From positions 1 through 49,077 of IMG/VR virus record IMGVR_UViG_3300025846_000019: a stretch of DNA of 49,077 nt; one strand, written 5' to 3'. A program made the translations under genes and the position numbers. The notes beneath the pieces were generated by a model. The model was not told the DNA's origin. It did no database searches and saw nothing but the letters and a program-made list of their open reading frames with translations. Shown here piece after piece: positions 24,692 through 31,861 of the stretch (position 1 is the first letter of the stretch; the number at the start of each line of letters is the position of its first letter). This stretch comes from a virus.

Positions 24692-25278
24692 CGCGTCTTG
24701 ATACAGAACTCTTTGCCGGTCATCTTCAGGAACGTGGCTTTGAGTCGCACGTTGGCTTCCTCTATCTGCAAGGGGCCGGTCTTCTGTCCTGTTTCCCTTC
24801 CGCGCTCGAGCAAGTAGTCCAAGTCCCCACGCCTTGCCATGTAGGGGGCAGCCCACGCATCAAAGACGGCAGGGTCATCATGCGCGCTCCCCCTTGCCAA
24901 GACATGCTGCCAACTGTAGATGCATATCCCGTCCCGCAAGTCCCATCGCAAGTGTGGATACAGTTCCTTCCGCAGATAGTGGTGGCTGTTCAACTGTCGT
25001 GTCGGATGGTCACGTTGTTCCTCAAAGGTAGGGGGCTTCTCACTCTTTCCTCCCGCCCTCATCTTGACCATGACCGACCACATGGCCTCGTTCTCCTTAT
25101 ACGTCTTTTTGAGTGCGGCCTTTCTTGCCTCTCCTGCCGTTCTTGGCGTCTTTGACTTTTTGGTTGTGCGATGGAGTGTGTTCGGCCCTTCTGTCGTGCT
25201 TGGCCGCAGTTCGGACTTCCTTCTCAGCGGGGTCGATTTCAGCGAGGACTTTGTCTTTCTCAGCGGTGTTGCCTTCAT
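24688..25278 (-). CDS. NinG/Rap-like recombination protein candidate
   Basis: 196 residues. ATG 25278 follows GGAGGG. A very basic N-terminus (MKATPLRKTKSSLKSTPLRR) and the core QLNSHHYLRKELYPHLRWDL, then RDGICIYSWQHVLARGSAHD and DLDYLLERGR, follow the layout of lambda NinG, with its sequence H..., R-(F/W)D-R-, HxxxxxG. The zinc cysteines of NinG are missing. If correct, it is a Holliday-junction or HNH-type nuclease accessory. Its first 182 bases overlap another frame (25097-25372). Confidence 0.5.
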   Translation of the reverse strand: MKATPLRKTKSSLKSTPLRRKSELRPSTTEGPNTLHRTTKKSKTPRTAGEARKAALKKTYKENEAMWSVMVKMRAGGKSEKPPTFEEQRDHPTRQLNSHHYLRKELYPHLRWDLRDGICIYSWQHVLARGSAHDDPAVFDAWAAPYMARRGDLDYLLERGRETGQKTGPLQIEEANVRLKATFLKMTGKEFCIKTR

Positions 25279-25372
25279 GCGTCACCCTCCGTCTAGGATT
25301 TTCCTGCCGTTCCTTCCATTGGTCGAGATAAGGCTTGTGGATAGGGTCAAACTGGCTATGGTCACTTCCCAT
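25097..25372 (-). CDS. Small protein overlapping the NinG-like gene
   Basis: 91 residues from ATG 25372, which has a strong ribosome site (GGAGG six bases upstream) and a TGATG overlap. The start reads MGSDHSQFDPIHKPYLDQWK. Only the first 31 codons are unique; the last 182 bases lie inside the NinG-like gene in another frame and are Lys/Arg/Glu-rich. The real signal may be just the N-terminal part, or a truncated older gene. Function unknown. Confidence 0.45.
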   Translation of the reverse strand: MGSDHSQFDPIHKPYLDQWKERQENPRRRVTHEGNTAEKDKVLAEIDPAEKEVRTAAKHDRRAEHTPSHNQKVKDAKNGRRGKKGRTQKDV

Positions 25373-25488
25373 CACATCCCTCCAAAGACTATCACGAGAA
25401 CGTCCACGCTCACGAATCGGAACCTGCGCCATGACCATCGACGTTCAGTTTCATGATACGTTCTCCACGGGTACAGGATTGCCATCAT
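25372..25488 (-). CDS. 38-residue small protein
   Basis: Starts at ATG 25488, overlapping the TGA of the preceding membrane peptide (ATGA), with GGGGG upstream. It begins MMAILYPWRTYHETERRWSW and has a hydrophobic end (VDVLVIVFGGM). One in a chain of three coupled tiny genes. Function unknown. Confidence 0.5.
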   Translation of the reverse strand: MMAILYPWRTYHETERRWSWRRFRFVSVDVLVIVFGGM

Positions 25489-25583
25489 ATCCCCCTTGGA
25501 TATGTCAAGAGACATACAATGATAAGACAAATGACCGCGATGCAACAGAGGACAATCTGCCAGACAACTCTACGCTCAATCAT
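25485..25583 (-). CDS. 32-residue membrane peptide
   Basis: ATG 25583 overlaps the upstream TGA (ATGA). It encodes MIERRVVWQIVLCCIAVICL, then IIVCLLTYPRGI: a basic end and one membrane helix. Position and coupling make it likely real. Could be a small regulator of a membrane protein. Confidence 0.55.
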   Translation of the reverse strand: MIERRVVWQIVLCCIAVICLIIVCLLTYPRGI

Positions 25584-25948
25584 GACTTCCACTCCAACAC
25601 CTTCATCACTACTTCTGCCAGTGCGTCGGCAAGGGTAACTGCTGCTCCATGTACGACATCCCCGCCGAGCATCTGGTCAACCACAACATAGGAGACTCGC
25701 TTGTCATCTCCGTGCAACAACATCCGTCGAATGGTGAGACTTGCCGCTCTCTTGGAGAAGATGGGAACGGTGAACAACCAGTCTTCCAGTTGCGCTCGAG
25801 CATAGCCATATACCCCGACATATGCCTCCTCATCATTGGCACTTACAGGCTCTCTGACCTTTTCATCTGCGACAAGCATTGGAAAGTCGGTCTTGAACCC
25901 TGTTGCTGCCAGTCGTTTACTGACCTCAATGGATGTGTGTTCAATCAT
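25580..25948 (-). CDS. Conserved small phage protein, unknown
   Basis: 122 residues, ATG 25948 overlapping the stop of the protease-like gene. The start (VSKRLAATGFKTDFPMLVAD) and the end (DALAEVVMKVLEWKS) resemble a small family common in early regions of phages, in which a GF-containing start is followed by a helical C-terminus. No catalytic motif. Confidence 0.6.
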   Translation of the reverse strand: MIEHTSIEVSKRLAATGFKTDFPMLVADEKVREPVSANDEEAYVGVYGYARAQLEDWLFTVPIFSKRAASLTIRRMLLHGDDKRVSYVVVDQMLGGDVVHGAAVTLADALAEVVMKVLEWKS

Positions 25949-26472
25949 GGCTTCTTCCCTCCTTTGATGACAGGAACGACAATGTGTGGCACATGCCCGA
26001 CCTTCTTCTTGGACTTTGCCACGACCTTCTTCTTGAACCCCTCAGGCGGCAACTCAAACCGCCGTGAGATAATCAGTGATACTTGGTCGATGAACCGCTC
26101 TCTGAGTTGATTTACGATTTTCCAAGCCGTCGGTGTAGCCTCAAAACCCTCTCGGATTGCGTTCATGTACGCGGCTTCAAGAACGTGCAGCAGTTCATGG
26201 ACGACCGACCATCGCTGTTCATACTGATTCTTCGTCCAGAAAAGGTCTCCCACACAATAGATGACCTTGACTGCCTGTGCGCTGATGAAGACCTGAGCCG
26301 TACATTCCTCGTTATCTTGCATTGCTGCCTCTGGCGGTTCACGGGACAGGGTAAAGAACCACTCGGCAAGACCCATCGCGTCGGCAATCTTCCTGATGTA
26401 CTTTCCGAGTTCATTCCACCGTGGGTCATGCCCGTCGCGCTTCGGGATGGTCAGGACTGGCTTCTTACTCAT
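25945..26472 (-). CDS. Small HELLH zinc-metalloprotease-like protein
   Basis: 175 residues. The helix WSVVHELLHVLEAAYMN contains HExxH (HELLH at about 92-96), the zinc site of gluzincin and ImmA-like proteases. The N-terminal half is a compact alpha/beta region with a strand AQVFISAQAVKVIY before the helix. The C-terminus is very basic (FKKKVVAKSKKKVG). It could cut a host or phage regulator, as ImmA does; without a known third ligand the activity is inferred. Confidence 0.6.
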   Translation of the reverse strand: MSKKPVLTIPKRDGHDPRWNELGKYIRKIADAMGLAEWFFTLSREPPEAAMQDNEECTAQVFISAQAVKVIYCVGDLFWTKNQYEQRWSVVHELLHVLEAAYMNAIREGFEATPTAWKIVNQLRERFIDQVSLIISRRFELPPEGFKKKVVAKSKKKVGHVPHIVVPVIKGGKKP

Positions 26473-26663
26473 GAACCCTCCACTGGTATCGGCGTAGGCA
26501 CGATGTCTTCCTCATCAATGGTCACGACGGACGCCATCGCTCCTGTAGTCTTTCCAACTTGAACGTCGATGCCACATGCTCCAACCCACGTCACACGACC
26601 CGTCTTAAATATTTCACATGAACCATCGCGGAACGTAATGATGTCTCCAACCTTCGGTCTCAT
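26469..26663 (-). CDS. Small VGD-type barrel protein
   Basis: 64 residues, coupled upstream and downstream by ATGA. The pattern PKVGDIITF, TGRVTWVGACGIDVQVG and DEEDIVP gives five short strands, like a KOW or SH3-type barrel. Closely parallels the 37061-37270 protein (TGTVTHAGLCGLDVRV). One of at least seven such small proteins in this genome. Confidence 0.6.
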   Translation of the reverse strand: MRPKVGDIITFRDGSCEIFKTGRVTWVGACGIDVQVGKTTGAMASVVTIDEEDIVPTPIPVEGS

Positions 26664-26881
26664 TGTGACCGCTCCGGCGCAAGGATGTCGCCCGGGTGCA
26701 TCGTGCCATCTTTGATGAGGATTTCATACACCGCGTTCAGGACAGTCATGTCTCCCATCAGTTCCAGAATCTTGTCCGCGGTGAACGCCTGTGCTATGTG
26801 ACCTAGCGATGTTCCTGATTCTGCTTCCTTGACATAGGCTCTATACGGATTCCGTTCAGCGACAACATAGATGTACTTCAT
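26660..26881 (-). CDS. Small phage protein, unknown
   Basis: 73 residues from ATG 26881 (TGATG with the upstream stop; a GTG one codon earlier is possible). It begins MKYIYVVAERNPYRAYVKEA and has a helical middle. No family recognised. Confidence 0.55.
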   Translation of the reverse strand: MKYIYVVAERNPYRAYVKEAESGTSLGHIAQAFTADKILELMGDMTVLNAVYEILIKDGTMHPGDILAPERSQ

Positions 26882-27051
26882 CACATCATCTCCTCATTTA
26901 GAACCCACTTCAAAGTCAATATTTTCGTTTCTAATTCCAATTGAATTAGTGCCAGTGGTGCATTTACAAACACTGTTGCACTGGGAGATTTTAACCTATC
27001 ATCATTTTTTAATTCTTGCAGTTTTGCCTTAACTTCTTCTATCGTTCTCAC
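26881..27051 (-). CDS. Small helical protein, unknown
   Basis: 56 residues from GTG 27051 with AAGGAG five bases upstream. It begins MRTIEEVKAKLQELKNDDRL and ends LTLKWVLNEEMM. The DNA is clearly more AT-rich than its neighbours, which suggests recent arrival. Function unknown. Confidence 0.55.
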   Translation of the reverse strand: MRTIEEVKAKLQELKNDDRLKSPSATVFVNAPLALIQLELETKILTLKWVLNEEMM

Positions 27052-27052
27052 A

Positions 27053-27664
27053 TCATCTCCTTGGGATGTATAAGACCTGAACTCGGACGTTACGCCTGCG
27101 TCCCCAGTGGATTGCCGCATGTGCTGACCATAAGAACACATCCAGTTTCAGTCCTTTGATGGCTCCTCCCGTGTCTATCACGGTGCAGGGTTTGCCGCCA
27201 TTGTAGCCCGGGATAATGACTTTGCTGCCAAACGGAAGGATTCTCAGGTCTGCCGCGATGCCTCCCACATACACGGTCTTGCCTGATGCTGTCCGTAGGG
27301 GATTGCCATCACACTCAGCCGCAGTCGGTGAATACGCACTGACCTCCATGTAGAGTATCTTGACTGGTTTTGATGCCCGTGATACAATCTTGTCCAGTGG
27401 CGCAGGAGGCTTTACCGCGACAAGGACACCAGTTGCGGAGACCTGCGCCGCTCGTGTTGAAGACCTCGTTGCCACTCGCAAGTTCACCCAGTCATCAGCA
27501 CTCGTCAGTCTTGGATTCATGAGACCCCACAGCAGGACAATCACACATGCGACGATGGCTGTGATACATGCCGCCAGAGCCACGAAACCCAAGAGGTCAT
27601 ACCACGCCCACCAGTTATCGCTATGCGTCCGTCTTCTCTCATACTTGCCTTCTGTCCACTTCAT
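27053..27664 (-). CDS. Membrane-anchored 3D-domain cell-wall protein
   Basis: 203 residues. Residues about 23-48 form one membrane helix (FVALAACITAIVACVIVLLW). Residues 100-200 are a 3D domain: MEVSAYSPTAAECDGNPLRT, then the G-IAADLRILPFGSKVIIPGY segment and the key VIDTGGAIKGLKLDVF, with an ending WGRRRNVRVQV. 3D domains are double-psi barrels found in lytic transglycosylase-like and resuscitation proteins such as YocH. Its place among early genes, far from the lysis cassette, suggests early cell-wall remodelling or exclusion of other phages. Confidence 0.75.
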   Translation of the reverse strand: MKWTEGKYERRRTHSDNWWAWYDLLGFVALAACITAIVACVIVLLWGLMNPRLTSADDWVNLRVATRSSTRAAQVSATGVLVAVKPPAPLDKIVSRASKPVKILYMEVSAYSPTAAECDGNPLRTASGKTVYVGGIAADLRILPFGSKVIIPGYNGGKPCTVIDTGGAIKGLKLDVFLWSAHAAIHWGRRRNVRVQVLYIPRR

Positions 27665-28137
27665 GGCTTCCTCCTGTTCATCCTCCCAAACATAAACCTG
27701 CTGAACGAGTAGTCCCTCTTGTCTTTCAAGATGCGCTCCTGCCGTTCCGTCGCTGTCTCCTTGTGCTTCTCCTTCTCAGGTCTGAAGTTGATGGCCTGAA
27801 TCATGATGTCATCGACGCTCTTTGTGAATGCCTCGACCATCTTGTCCTGTGCTGCGGTCTCTTCTGGCGTCATAGCCTTCTCCTTCGGGTCGGGGATGGA
27901 ACACTTGCACATAGGGTAAGGATGTCTACTCTGTCCTGTCCACTGTTCCCACTTCGCGTTCTCCTCCAATGCTCCCTCTGCCTTGCCTTTCTCAAAACCC
28001 TGCTCATGTGCACTGGATAGTCCGCTTACGATACGGTCTCTCATCAGTCTGTATCTGTCTTTGAGCGGGAGCATTGGCTCAGACACGTCCAGCCATATCT
28101 TCTGTGACATGTTATCCGCAAGTTCATCAATGGTCAT
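27661..28137 (-). CDS. Helical phage protein, unknown
   Basis: 158 residues, ATG 28137 eight bases after AGGAGG. Mostly charged helix with one CKC motif (PMCKCSIPDPKEK) and a basic C-terminus. Couples to the 3D-domain gene by ATGA. No family recognised. Confidence 0.55.
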   Translation of the reverse strand: MTIDELADNMSQKIWLDVSEPMLPLKDRYRLMRDRIVSGLSSAHEQGFEKGKAEGALEENAKWEQWTGQSRHPYPMCKCSIPDPKEKAMTPEETAAQDKMVEAFTKSVDDIMIQAINFRPEKEKHKETATERQERILKDKRDYSFSRFMFGRMNRRKP

Positions 28138-28149
28138 TTGTCTACCTCC

Positions 28150-28389
28150 TTATGTTCTCAGTCCCAGTAACCGATAAAATAGAGCACCAATCCGCTTGCC
28201 CTCCAGCCATCTCAGTCCACGCGCCCTTGCTCGGGAAATCAACTTACTGCGGGTCGAGTGCCAATACCAACCCTCCCAGTGACCAACCTCTAGCGCATTG
28301 TGGTATTCCCATGTGATAATCGTGACGCGAACCCGCTCTCCTTCATTGACGAAGGCCGGCTCATAGACGTGCGACCTGTCACGGGACAT
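28150..28389 (-). CDS. Small basic protein, unknown
   Basis: 79 residues from ATG 28389 (TGATG overlap). Begins MSRDRSHVYEPAFVNEGERV; Trp- and Arg-rich second half (LGLRT end). No family recognised. Confidence 0.55.
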   Translation of the reverse strand: MSRDRSHVYEPAFVNEGERVRVTIITWEYHNALEVGHWEGWYWHSTRSKLISRARARGLRWLEGKRIGALFYRLLGLRT

Positions 28390-28700
28390 CACGACTTCTC
28401 CTCCTTCACTTGGGCTATCGGTGGCGTCGACGGCTTGTTCAATTCCAGTATCACAAGCATGCGATAGTATCGCCGTGCGTTATGGTATGGTTCTGCTCCG
28501 AAGACGGGGTCTCCCTCATCCTTCTCGGTCTGCAACATGTGGAAGGAAGCGATTGGAACGTCCAGTGTCACTTCCTTGCCACGCGGCATCCACGGGGCAT
28601 AGAAAATCCATCGTCCGTCTTTGAGTATGAGTTTCGCGCGCCAGTAGTAACAGAAGGTGACTGGAATCATCTCTCGTGATGGAACGATACTCTTTCTCAT
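28389..28700 (-). CDS. Small phage protein, unknown
   Basis: 103 residues, ATG 28700 overlapping the upstream TGA. Beta-rich (MIPVTFCYYWRAKLILKDGR, then WIFYAPWMPRGKEV). No motif that allows a function. Confidence 0.55.
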   Translation of the reverse strand: MRKSIVPSREMIPVTFCYYWRAKLILKDGRWIFYAPWMPRGKEVTLDVPIASFHMLQTEKDEGDPVFGAEPYHNARRYYRMLVILELNKPSTPPIAQVKEEKS

Positions 28701-29062
28701 GGCTTCACTCCGATAACCTCATGCTCATTGTGCGGGACAATGTCCTCTGGCTTCGGGTTCTCGGGCCAGTCCTTGGGATACCCATTGGCGGTGAACAGTA
28801 ACGGGGATTTGCTCCGTAGACAGACCTCACGGCCACCGTATTGCATCGCGATTGCACTTTCTGGCACAACAGGAATGATGTAGTCCTGACTTCTCTGTCC
28901 CCCGTAAAAATGGTCTATCTCAGTTATCGTCATACGCAATCGGTAGAAGGTCATCATCGCATCATCCTGTCGCGCTCGGATAACGGCTTGTGTAAAGTTC
29001 TTTGCATCCTGTCGACGCGCATCCGCAAGCCGCATCTTCAGGTCATGCTTCAGGGTTCTCAT
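28697..29062 (-). CDS. Small phage protein, unknown
   Basis: 121 residues from ATG 29062 (ATGA). Basic helical N-terminus (MRTLKHDLKMRLADARRQDA) followed by strands and a proline-rich end. The N-terminus could bind nucleic acid; no family recognised. Confidence 0.55.
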   Translation of the reverse strand: MRTLKHDLKMRLADARRQDAKNFTQAVIRARQDDAMMTFYRLRMTITEIDHFYGGQRSQDYIIPVVPESAIAMQYGGREVCLRSKSPLLFTANGYPKDWPENPKPEDIVPHNEHEVIGVKP

Positions 29063-29220
29063 CCATACCACCTCGTCTGCGACTTCAACAGTTCGGTCAC
29101 GCGGATGTCATTGATGTACGCAATCAAGAGGTCATCTATCATGCCGTGCGCTATCTCCGGGTCATGTCCATAGTTGGCTATGACCTCCATCAACTTGCCT
29201 ATCAGTTGCTCAACGGTCAT
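29059..29220 (-). CDS. 53-residue helical protein
   Basis: ATG 29220 with GGAGG six bases upstream lies inside the end of the zinc protein gene; the longer frame upstream is out of phase with that gene and is rejected. Sequence MTVEQLIGKLMEVIANYGHD, then a second helix. Couples by ATGA to the next gene. Function unknown. Confidence 0.6.
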   Translation of the reverse strand: MTVEQLIGKLMEVIANYGHDPEIAHGMIDDLLIAYINDIRVTELLKSQTRWYG

Positions 29221-29443
29221 GTTTTGCCTCCAGTTCCGCCTTCGTCCTTGTGATGACCACGACGCTTCCACCAAGAGGGAACTCTGCGCGACATTTCTTG
29301 CATCGTGCGCCCATCGTCTCGACACCGTAATGCTTGCAGCGAATGACCGGACGGCTGCCGACCGAGTCAGGCCAGAATACATGATTGAAGTGACAGTCAT
29401 AACAGTCCGCCATTGATGGGATAATGTATCGGTCTTCTCTCAT
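29210..29443 (-). CDS. Small zinc-ribbon protein
   Basis: 77 residues from ATG 29443 (TGATG overlap). Cysteines C14, C17, C36, C48 and C51 (CYDC, RCKHYG, CKKC) fit a zinc ribbon. A small nucleic-acid or protein adaptor is likely. The C-terminus is charged helix. Confidence 0.6.
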   Translation of the reverse strand: MREDRYIIPSMADCYDCHFNHVFWPDSVGSRPVIRCKHYGVETMGARCKKCRAEFPLGGSVVVITRTKAELEAKHDR

Positions 29444-29781
29444 CAGAACAGCCTCTCGTCAGCGTGTGCATCACCCGTGCGCGTCATCTTGTTCTCTGCC
29501 AAGAACACTTGCATCCCGTTCCCGATGTCATCCTTGATGGTCCATTCCTCCGGCTTGCTGACAAGAGTATAGCCGTCCCAGTGATGAATCACGATGGATT
29601 CCACGCCCGCCTTGCGTATCATTGCTAGCGCGTCCTCCTGCAACCCGAAGCCATGATACTTCCAGCAGAAGTGTTGCTTCTTGACGTCATGGTGGAACTC
29701 CTGCTTCACGATGACCCCGACGTAGACCATCTTCTTCTTCGCCCTATCCCACACACAGACCTGACGGCTCATATCACTCAT
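29443..29781 (-). CDS. Small phage protein, unknown
   Basis: 112 residues, ATGA-coupled. Alternating strands and a short helix (HGFGLQEDALAMIRKAGVES), many His, Trp and Lys. No family recognised. Confidence 0.55.
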   Translation of the reverse strand: MSDMSRQVCVWDRAKKKMVYVGVIVKQEFHHDVKKQHFCWKYHGFGLQEDALAMIRKAGVESIVIHHWDGYTLVSKPEEWTIKDDIGNGMQVFLAENKMTRTGDAHADERLF

Positions 29782-29972
29782 GTGCGTATCTCCAGAATCT
29801 CACTAGTCAGCACTTGGTCTGTGTCCGTATAATAGACAGTGCGACCGGCAATGGGACCATCCACGAGACGGTGTGATGGTCTTTGTTCCTTGACGTAGCG
29901 GACGATGCCAATCTTCAGTCCAAAGTCAGTCGAAAACAGAATCCAGTCTCCAACCTTCGGTATATAGTCCAT
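29778..29972 (-). CDS. Small VGD-type barrel protein
   Basis: 64 residues, ATG 29972 after GAGGAG. Pattern IPKVGDWILFSTDFGLKIGI, VRYVKE and TSEILEI fits the same small barrel family as 26469-26663. Function unknown. Confidence 0.55.
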   Translation of the reverse strand: MDYIPKVGDWILFSTDFGLKIGIVRYVKEQRPSHRLVDGPIAGRTVYYTDTDQVLTSEILEIRT

Positions 29973-29981
29973 GTCATCTCC

Positions 29982-30191
29982 TCATGGTCTTCCCCACCAA
30001 GTTCGCGTCAGGGCAATGTTCTGTTCCGCCGTAGGTATCGCCGTCTCTTTCATCTTGGTAACACTCATAGCCTTGCGGTGTCGCGCAATCCCGTCCTTGT
30101 TCTTCATCTGGTACGCACGTTTGACAGCACAGACATGTTCTTGGTGCTTCAGGTAATACAATCTGTTCCTCTCGACCTGCGTCAGTGCCAT
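29982..30191 (-). CDS. Small basic helical protein
   Basis: 69 residues from ATG 30191 (TGATG overlap). MALTQVERNRLYYLKHQEHV and the following Arg/Lys/Gln-rich helix resemble small phage proteins with zinc-less 'RNRxYYxxH' starts. The competing frame 29974-30207 is rejected because it ignores the coupled start. Probably nucleic-acid binding. Confidence 0.55.
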   Translation of the reverse strand: MALTQVERNRLYYLKHQEHVCAVKRAYQMKNKDGIARHRKAMSVTKMKETAIPTAEQNIALTRTWWGRP

Positions 30192-30343
30192 CACTCCACC
30201 TCATCATCGTCTTCTACAGACGTATCCTGACAAATCTCACCGCTCGTGCAGCCGTCAATGATAAGTTTAGCGATGTGTCTCAGGTCAATATTATTTGGCT
30301 CTACATCACAGTCAAGACTCCACCAGCCCGCTTGTTTAGCCAC
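30191..30343 (-). CDS. 50-residue small protein
   Basis: Starts at GTG 30343 with AAGGAG seven bases upstream and ends with TGA at 30193-30191. Sequence begins MAKQAGWWSLDCDVEPNNID and ends with an acidic tail (VEDDDEVE). Fits exactly between its neighbours. Function unknown. Confidence 0.6.
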   Translation of the reverse strand: MAKQAGWWSLDCDVEPNNIDLRHIAKLIIDGCTSGEICQDTSVEDDDEVE

Positions 30344-30344
30344 G

Positions 30345-30593
30345 TCACATCTCCTTTGCTTGCCTCATGACCCCTTCTCGGATTCCATTCTCGTAGACAT
30401 GCTCCTGTTCCGTGCGGATTTCCTCATTCTCCTTCTCGATTGCCGTTTCATTGTCGACCATGCCCTTGATGTGTCCGCGCTTGAATGCCGTGCGCCAGAC
30501 ACCATTCAGAACACTCCGTGTCTGCTCAAAGTCATCACAATAGGTCAAGGCAACCCGCGCAGTCTCAATGATGGCTTGCATCCCCTTTTTCAC
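30345..30593 (-). CDS. Small helical protein, unknown
   Basis: 82 residues from a GTG at 30593 overlapping the upstream TGA (GTGA). Helical and charged throughout (MKKGMQAIIETARVALTYCD). No family recognised. Confidence 0.55.
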   Translation of the reverse strand: MKKGMQAIIETARVALTYCDDFEQTRSVLNGVWRTAFKRGHIKGMVDNETAIEKENEEIRTEQEHVYENGIREGVMRQAKEM

Positions 30594-30766
30594 TTGACTG
30601 CCTCTATCTTCGTCGTCTCAAATGAACGGGCAACGTATGTTATCTTCTTCTCCTCGACGTAGACCGCGAGATACTTGTCACTACCGCCGACAAGTTTTCC
30701 CTCCATCACGTCGCCAGTTATGATGTTCTTGAACCTCACTCTGTCCCCTATCTGCAAGTCATTCAC
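30590..30766 (-). CDS. Small VGD-type barrel protein
   Basis: 58 residues from GTG 30766 (GTGA overlap). MNDLQIGDRVRFKNIITGDV, then strands to FETTKIEAVK. Clear member of the small barrel family; next to another member at 30763-30933, probably by duplication (both end EAVK and have GD-(R/K)-VRF). Confidence 0.65.
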   Translation of the reverse strand: MNDLQIGDRVRFKNIITGDVMEGKLVGGSDKYLAVYVEEKKITYVARSFETTKIEAVK

Positions 30767-30933
30767 TTGACCGCCTCCTTGATGTCCCCAAAAAGAACGA
30801 CATGTGACGTATTCGTCTTCCCTTCCTCTGAGACCATCGCCCCGTCAACCCCCACGGTCAAGACCCATCCGACAATGACCCTGCCCGACCCTGACTGGAC
30901 AAACCGCACCTTGTCTCCGACCTTGACCTTCAT
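30763..30933 (-). CDS. Small VGD-type barrel protein
   Basis: 56 residues from ATG 30933 (ATGA overlap). MKVKVGDKVRFVQSGSGRVI, then VGWVLTVGVDGAMV and DIKEAVK. Five short strands. Tandem neighbour of the 30590-30766 protein. Confidence 0.65.
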   Translation of the reverse strand: MKVKVGDKVRFVQSGSGRVIVGWVLTVGVDGAMVSEEGKTNTSHVVLFGDIKEAVK

Positions 30934-31139
30934 GTCCTATCCTTCGGGTTTGCAGGGATGATGTAGTACCGTTTGCCAGCCACCATGCGCTTTCCCTTCA
31001 CGCATCGGAGTCCTTCCGGCAACGGCTCACACTCGACCGTCAATACCGCGACCGTTACCTCCTCAAGATACGTTTCAAGGTAACCCTTCATCTTCTCCGT
31101 AAGCAGGCGACGTCTCTCCTCATAATCCAGACTACCCAT
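30930..31139 (-). CDS. Small phage protein, unknown
   Basis: 69 residues from ATG 31139, overlapping the previous stop by eight bases. MGSLDYEERRRLLTEKMKGY is helical, followed by strands and a basic end (GKRMVAGKRYYIIPANPKD). Function unknown. Confidence 0.55.
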   Translation of the reverse strand: MGSLDYEERRRLLTEKMKGYLETYLEEVTVAVLTVECEPLPEGLRCVKGKRMVAGKRYYIIPANPKDRT

Positions 31140-31353
31140 TTGGCTGTTCCTCCCCGTTCGTCTTCTCAATCTCTGCCAGTTTGACCATGTATCTCCGCGG
31201 CCTTACCTTTGTCCGAATATAGTCAAACGGCACAGCTACGATGTAGGTCGGGAAGAACTCGACCGACTCCACCTTCCCCTCCAGATGCAAGGTCTTCTGC
31301 CATGACTGCTTTATCCAGAATTGCACAGCGTCTCCTACATGGATTGTACGCAT
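31132..31353 (-). CDS. Small VGD-type barrel protein
   Basis: 73 residues from ATG 31353 (TGATG overlap). MRTIHVGDAVQFWIKQSWQK, then LHLEGKVESVEFFPTYIVAV and MVKLAEIEK. Close to the 36828-37064 protein (AGDQIRFWF) and to residues 105-165 of the 31858-32451 protein. Confidence 0.65.
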   Translation of the reverse strand: MRTIHVGDAVQFWIKQSWQKTLHLEGKVESVEFFPTYIVAVPFDYIRTKVRPRRYMVKLAEIEKTNGEEQPNG

Positions 31354-31577
31354 CACTCCTTCTCCTTTTGATACTTCAACATGGTGCTTAGTTGATTCGG
31401 CCAGCCCACGAATTGAAGGACAACGGCATTCAAAAGGAAGTCACACTCTCTGCAGATTGGCACGAACCGTCCTCCGAGAGCGCAGATTGACCACTGTTCT
31501 GTTGCCTGTTTACCGCAACGGATACACTTCTTGCGTCGTATACCGATTGCAGTATATGGCTTCATCCGCTTCTTCAT
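31353..31577 (-). CDS. Small zinc-finger protein
   Basis: 74 residues, ATG 31577 (ATGA overlap). CIRC (18-21) and CREC around 43-46 frame a zinc ribbon; the pattern KCIRCGKQATEQWSICALGG is common in small phage proteins. Probably nucleic-acid or protein contact. Confidence 0.6.
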   Translation of the reverse strand: MKKRMKPYTAIGIRRKKCIRCGKQATEQWSICALGGRFVPICRECDFLLNAVVLQFVGWPNQLSTMLKYQKEKE

Positions 31578-31861
31578 GGACGAAACTCCTTTCCGATAAG
31601 GCGTTCACCGGCAGCAACATACCCTTTGGCAACAGCCGCCATCGCGTTCGCACGTTCTTTCATCTTCGCCATACCGCCACCGACAAGGTAGTGTGTCCGC
31701 CAGATTTGATATAGCATCTCCATCATCTTGCCAAAGATGTTCAGGAACCGCCCCTCGTCGAAGCCCATGTTCCCTTCATTGGCCCGCACTCGGAGGTCAC
31801 CAAGCATCCTCAATGCCCGCTCGTACTTCTCACGTTCTTCATCCTGCATAGCAGATTTCAC
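31574..31861 (-). CDS. Helical protein, unknown
   Basis: 95 residues from GTG 31861 (GTGA overlap, GGAGGAGG upstream). Helical with a Met-rich centre (FGKMMEMLYQIWRTHYLVGG). Weakly amphipathic, could associate with membranes. Function unknown. Confidence 0.55.
   Translation of the reverse strand: MKSAMQDEEREKYERALRMLGDLRVRANEGNMGFDEGRFLNIFGKMMEMLYQIWRTHYLVGGGMAKMKERANAMAAVAKGYVAAGERLIGKEFRP

Noticed and set aside
29974-30207. 77-residue Cys-rich frame on the minus strand
   Set aside because: It overlaps the 29982-30191 and 30191-30343 genes, which have coupled starts and ribosome sites; its own start lacks one.
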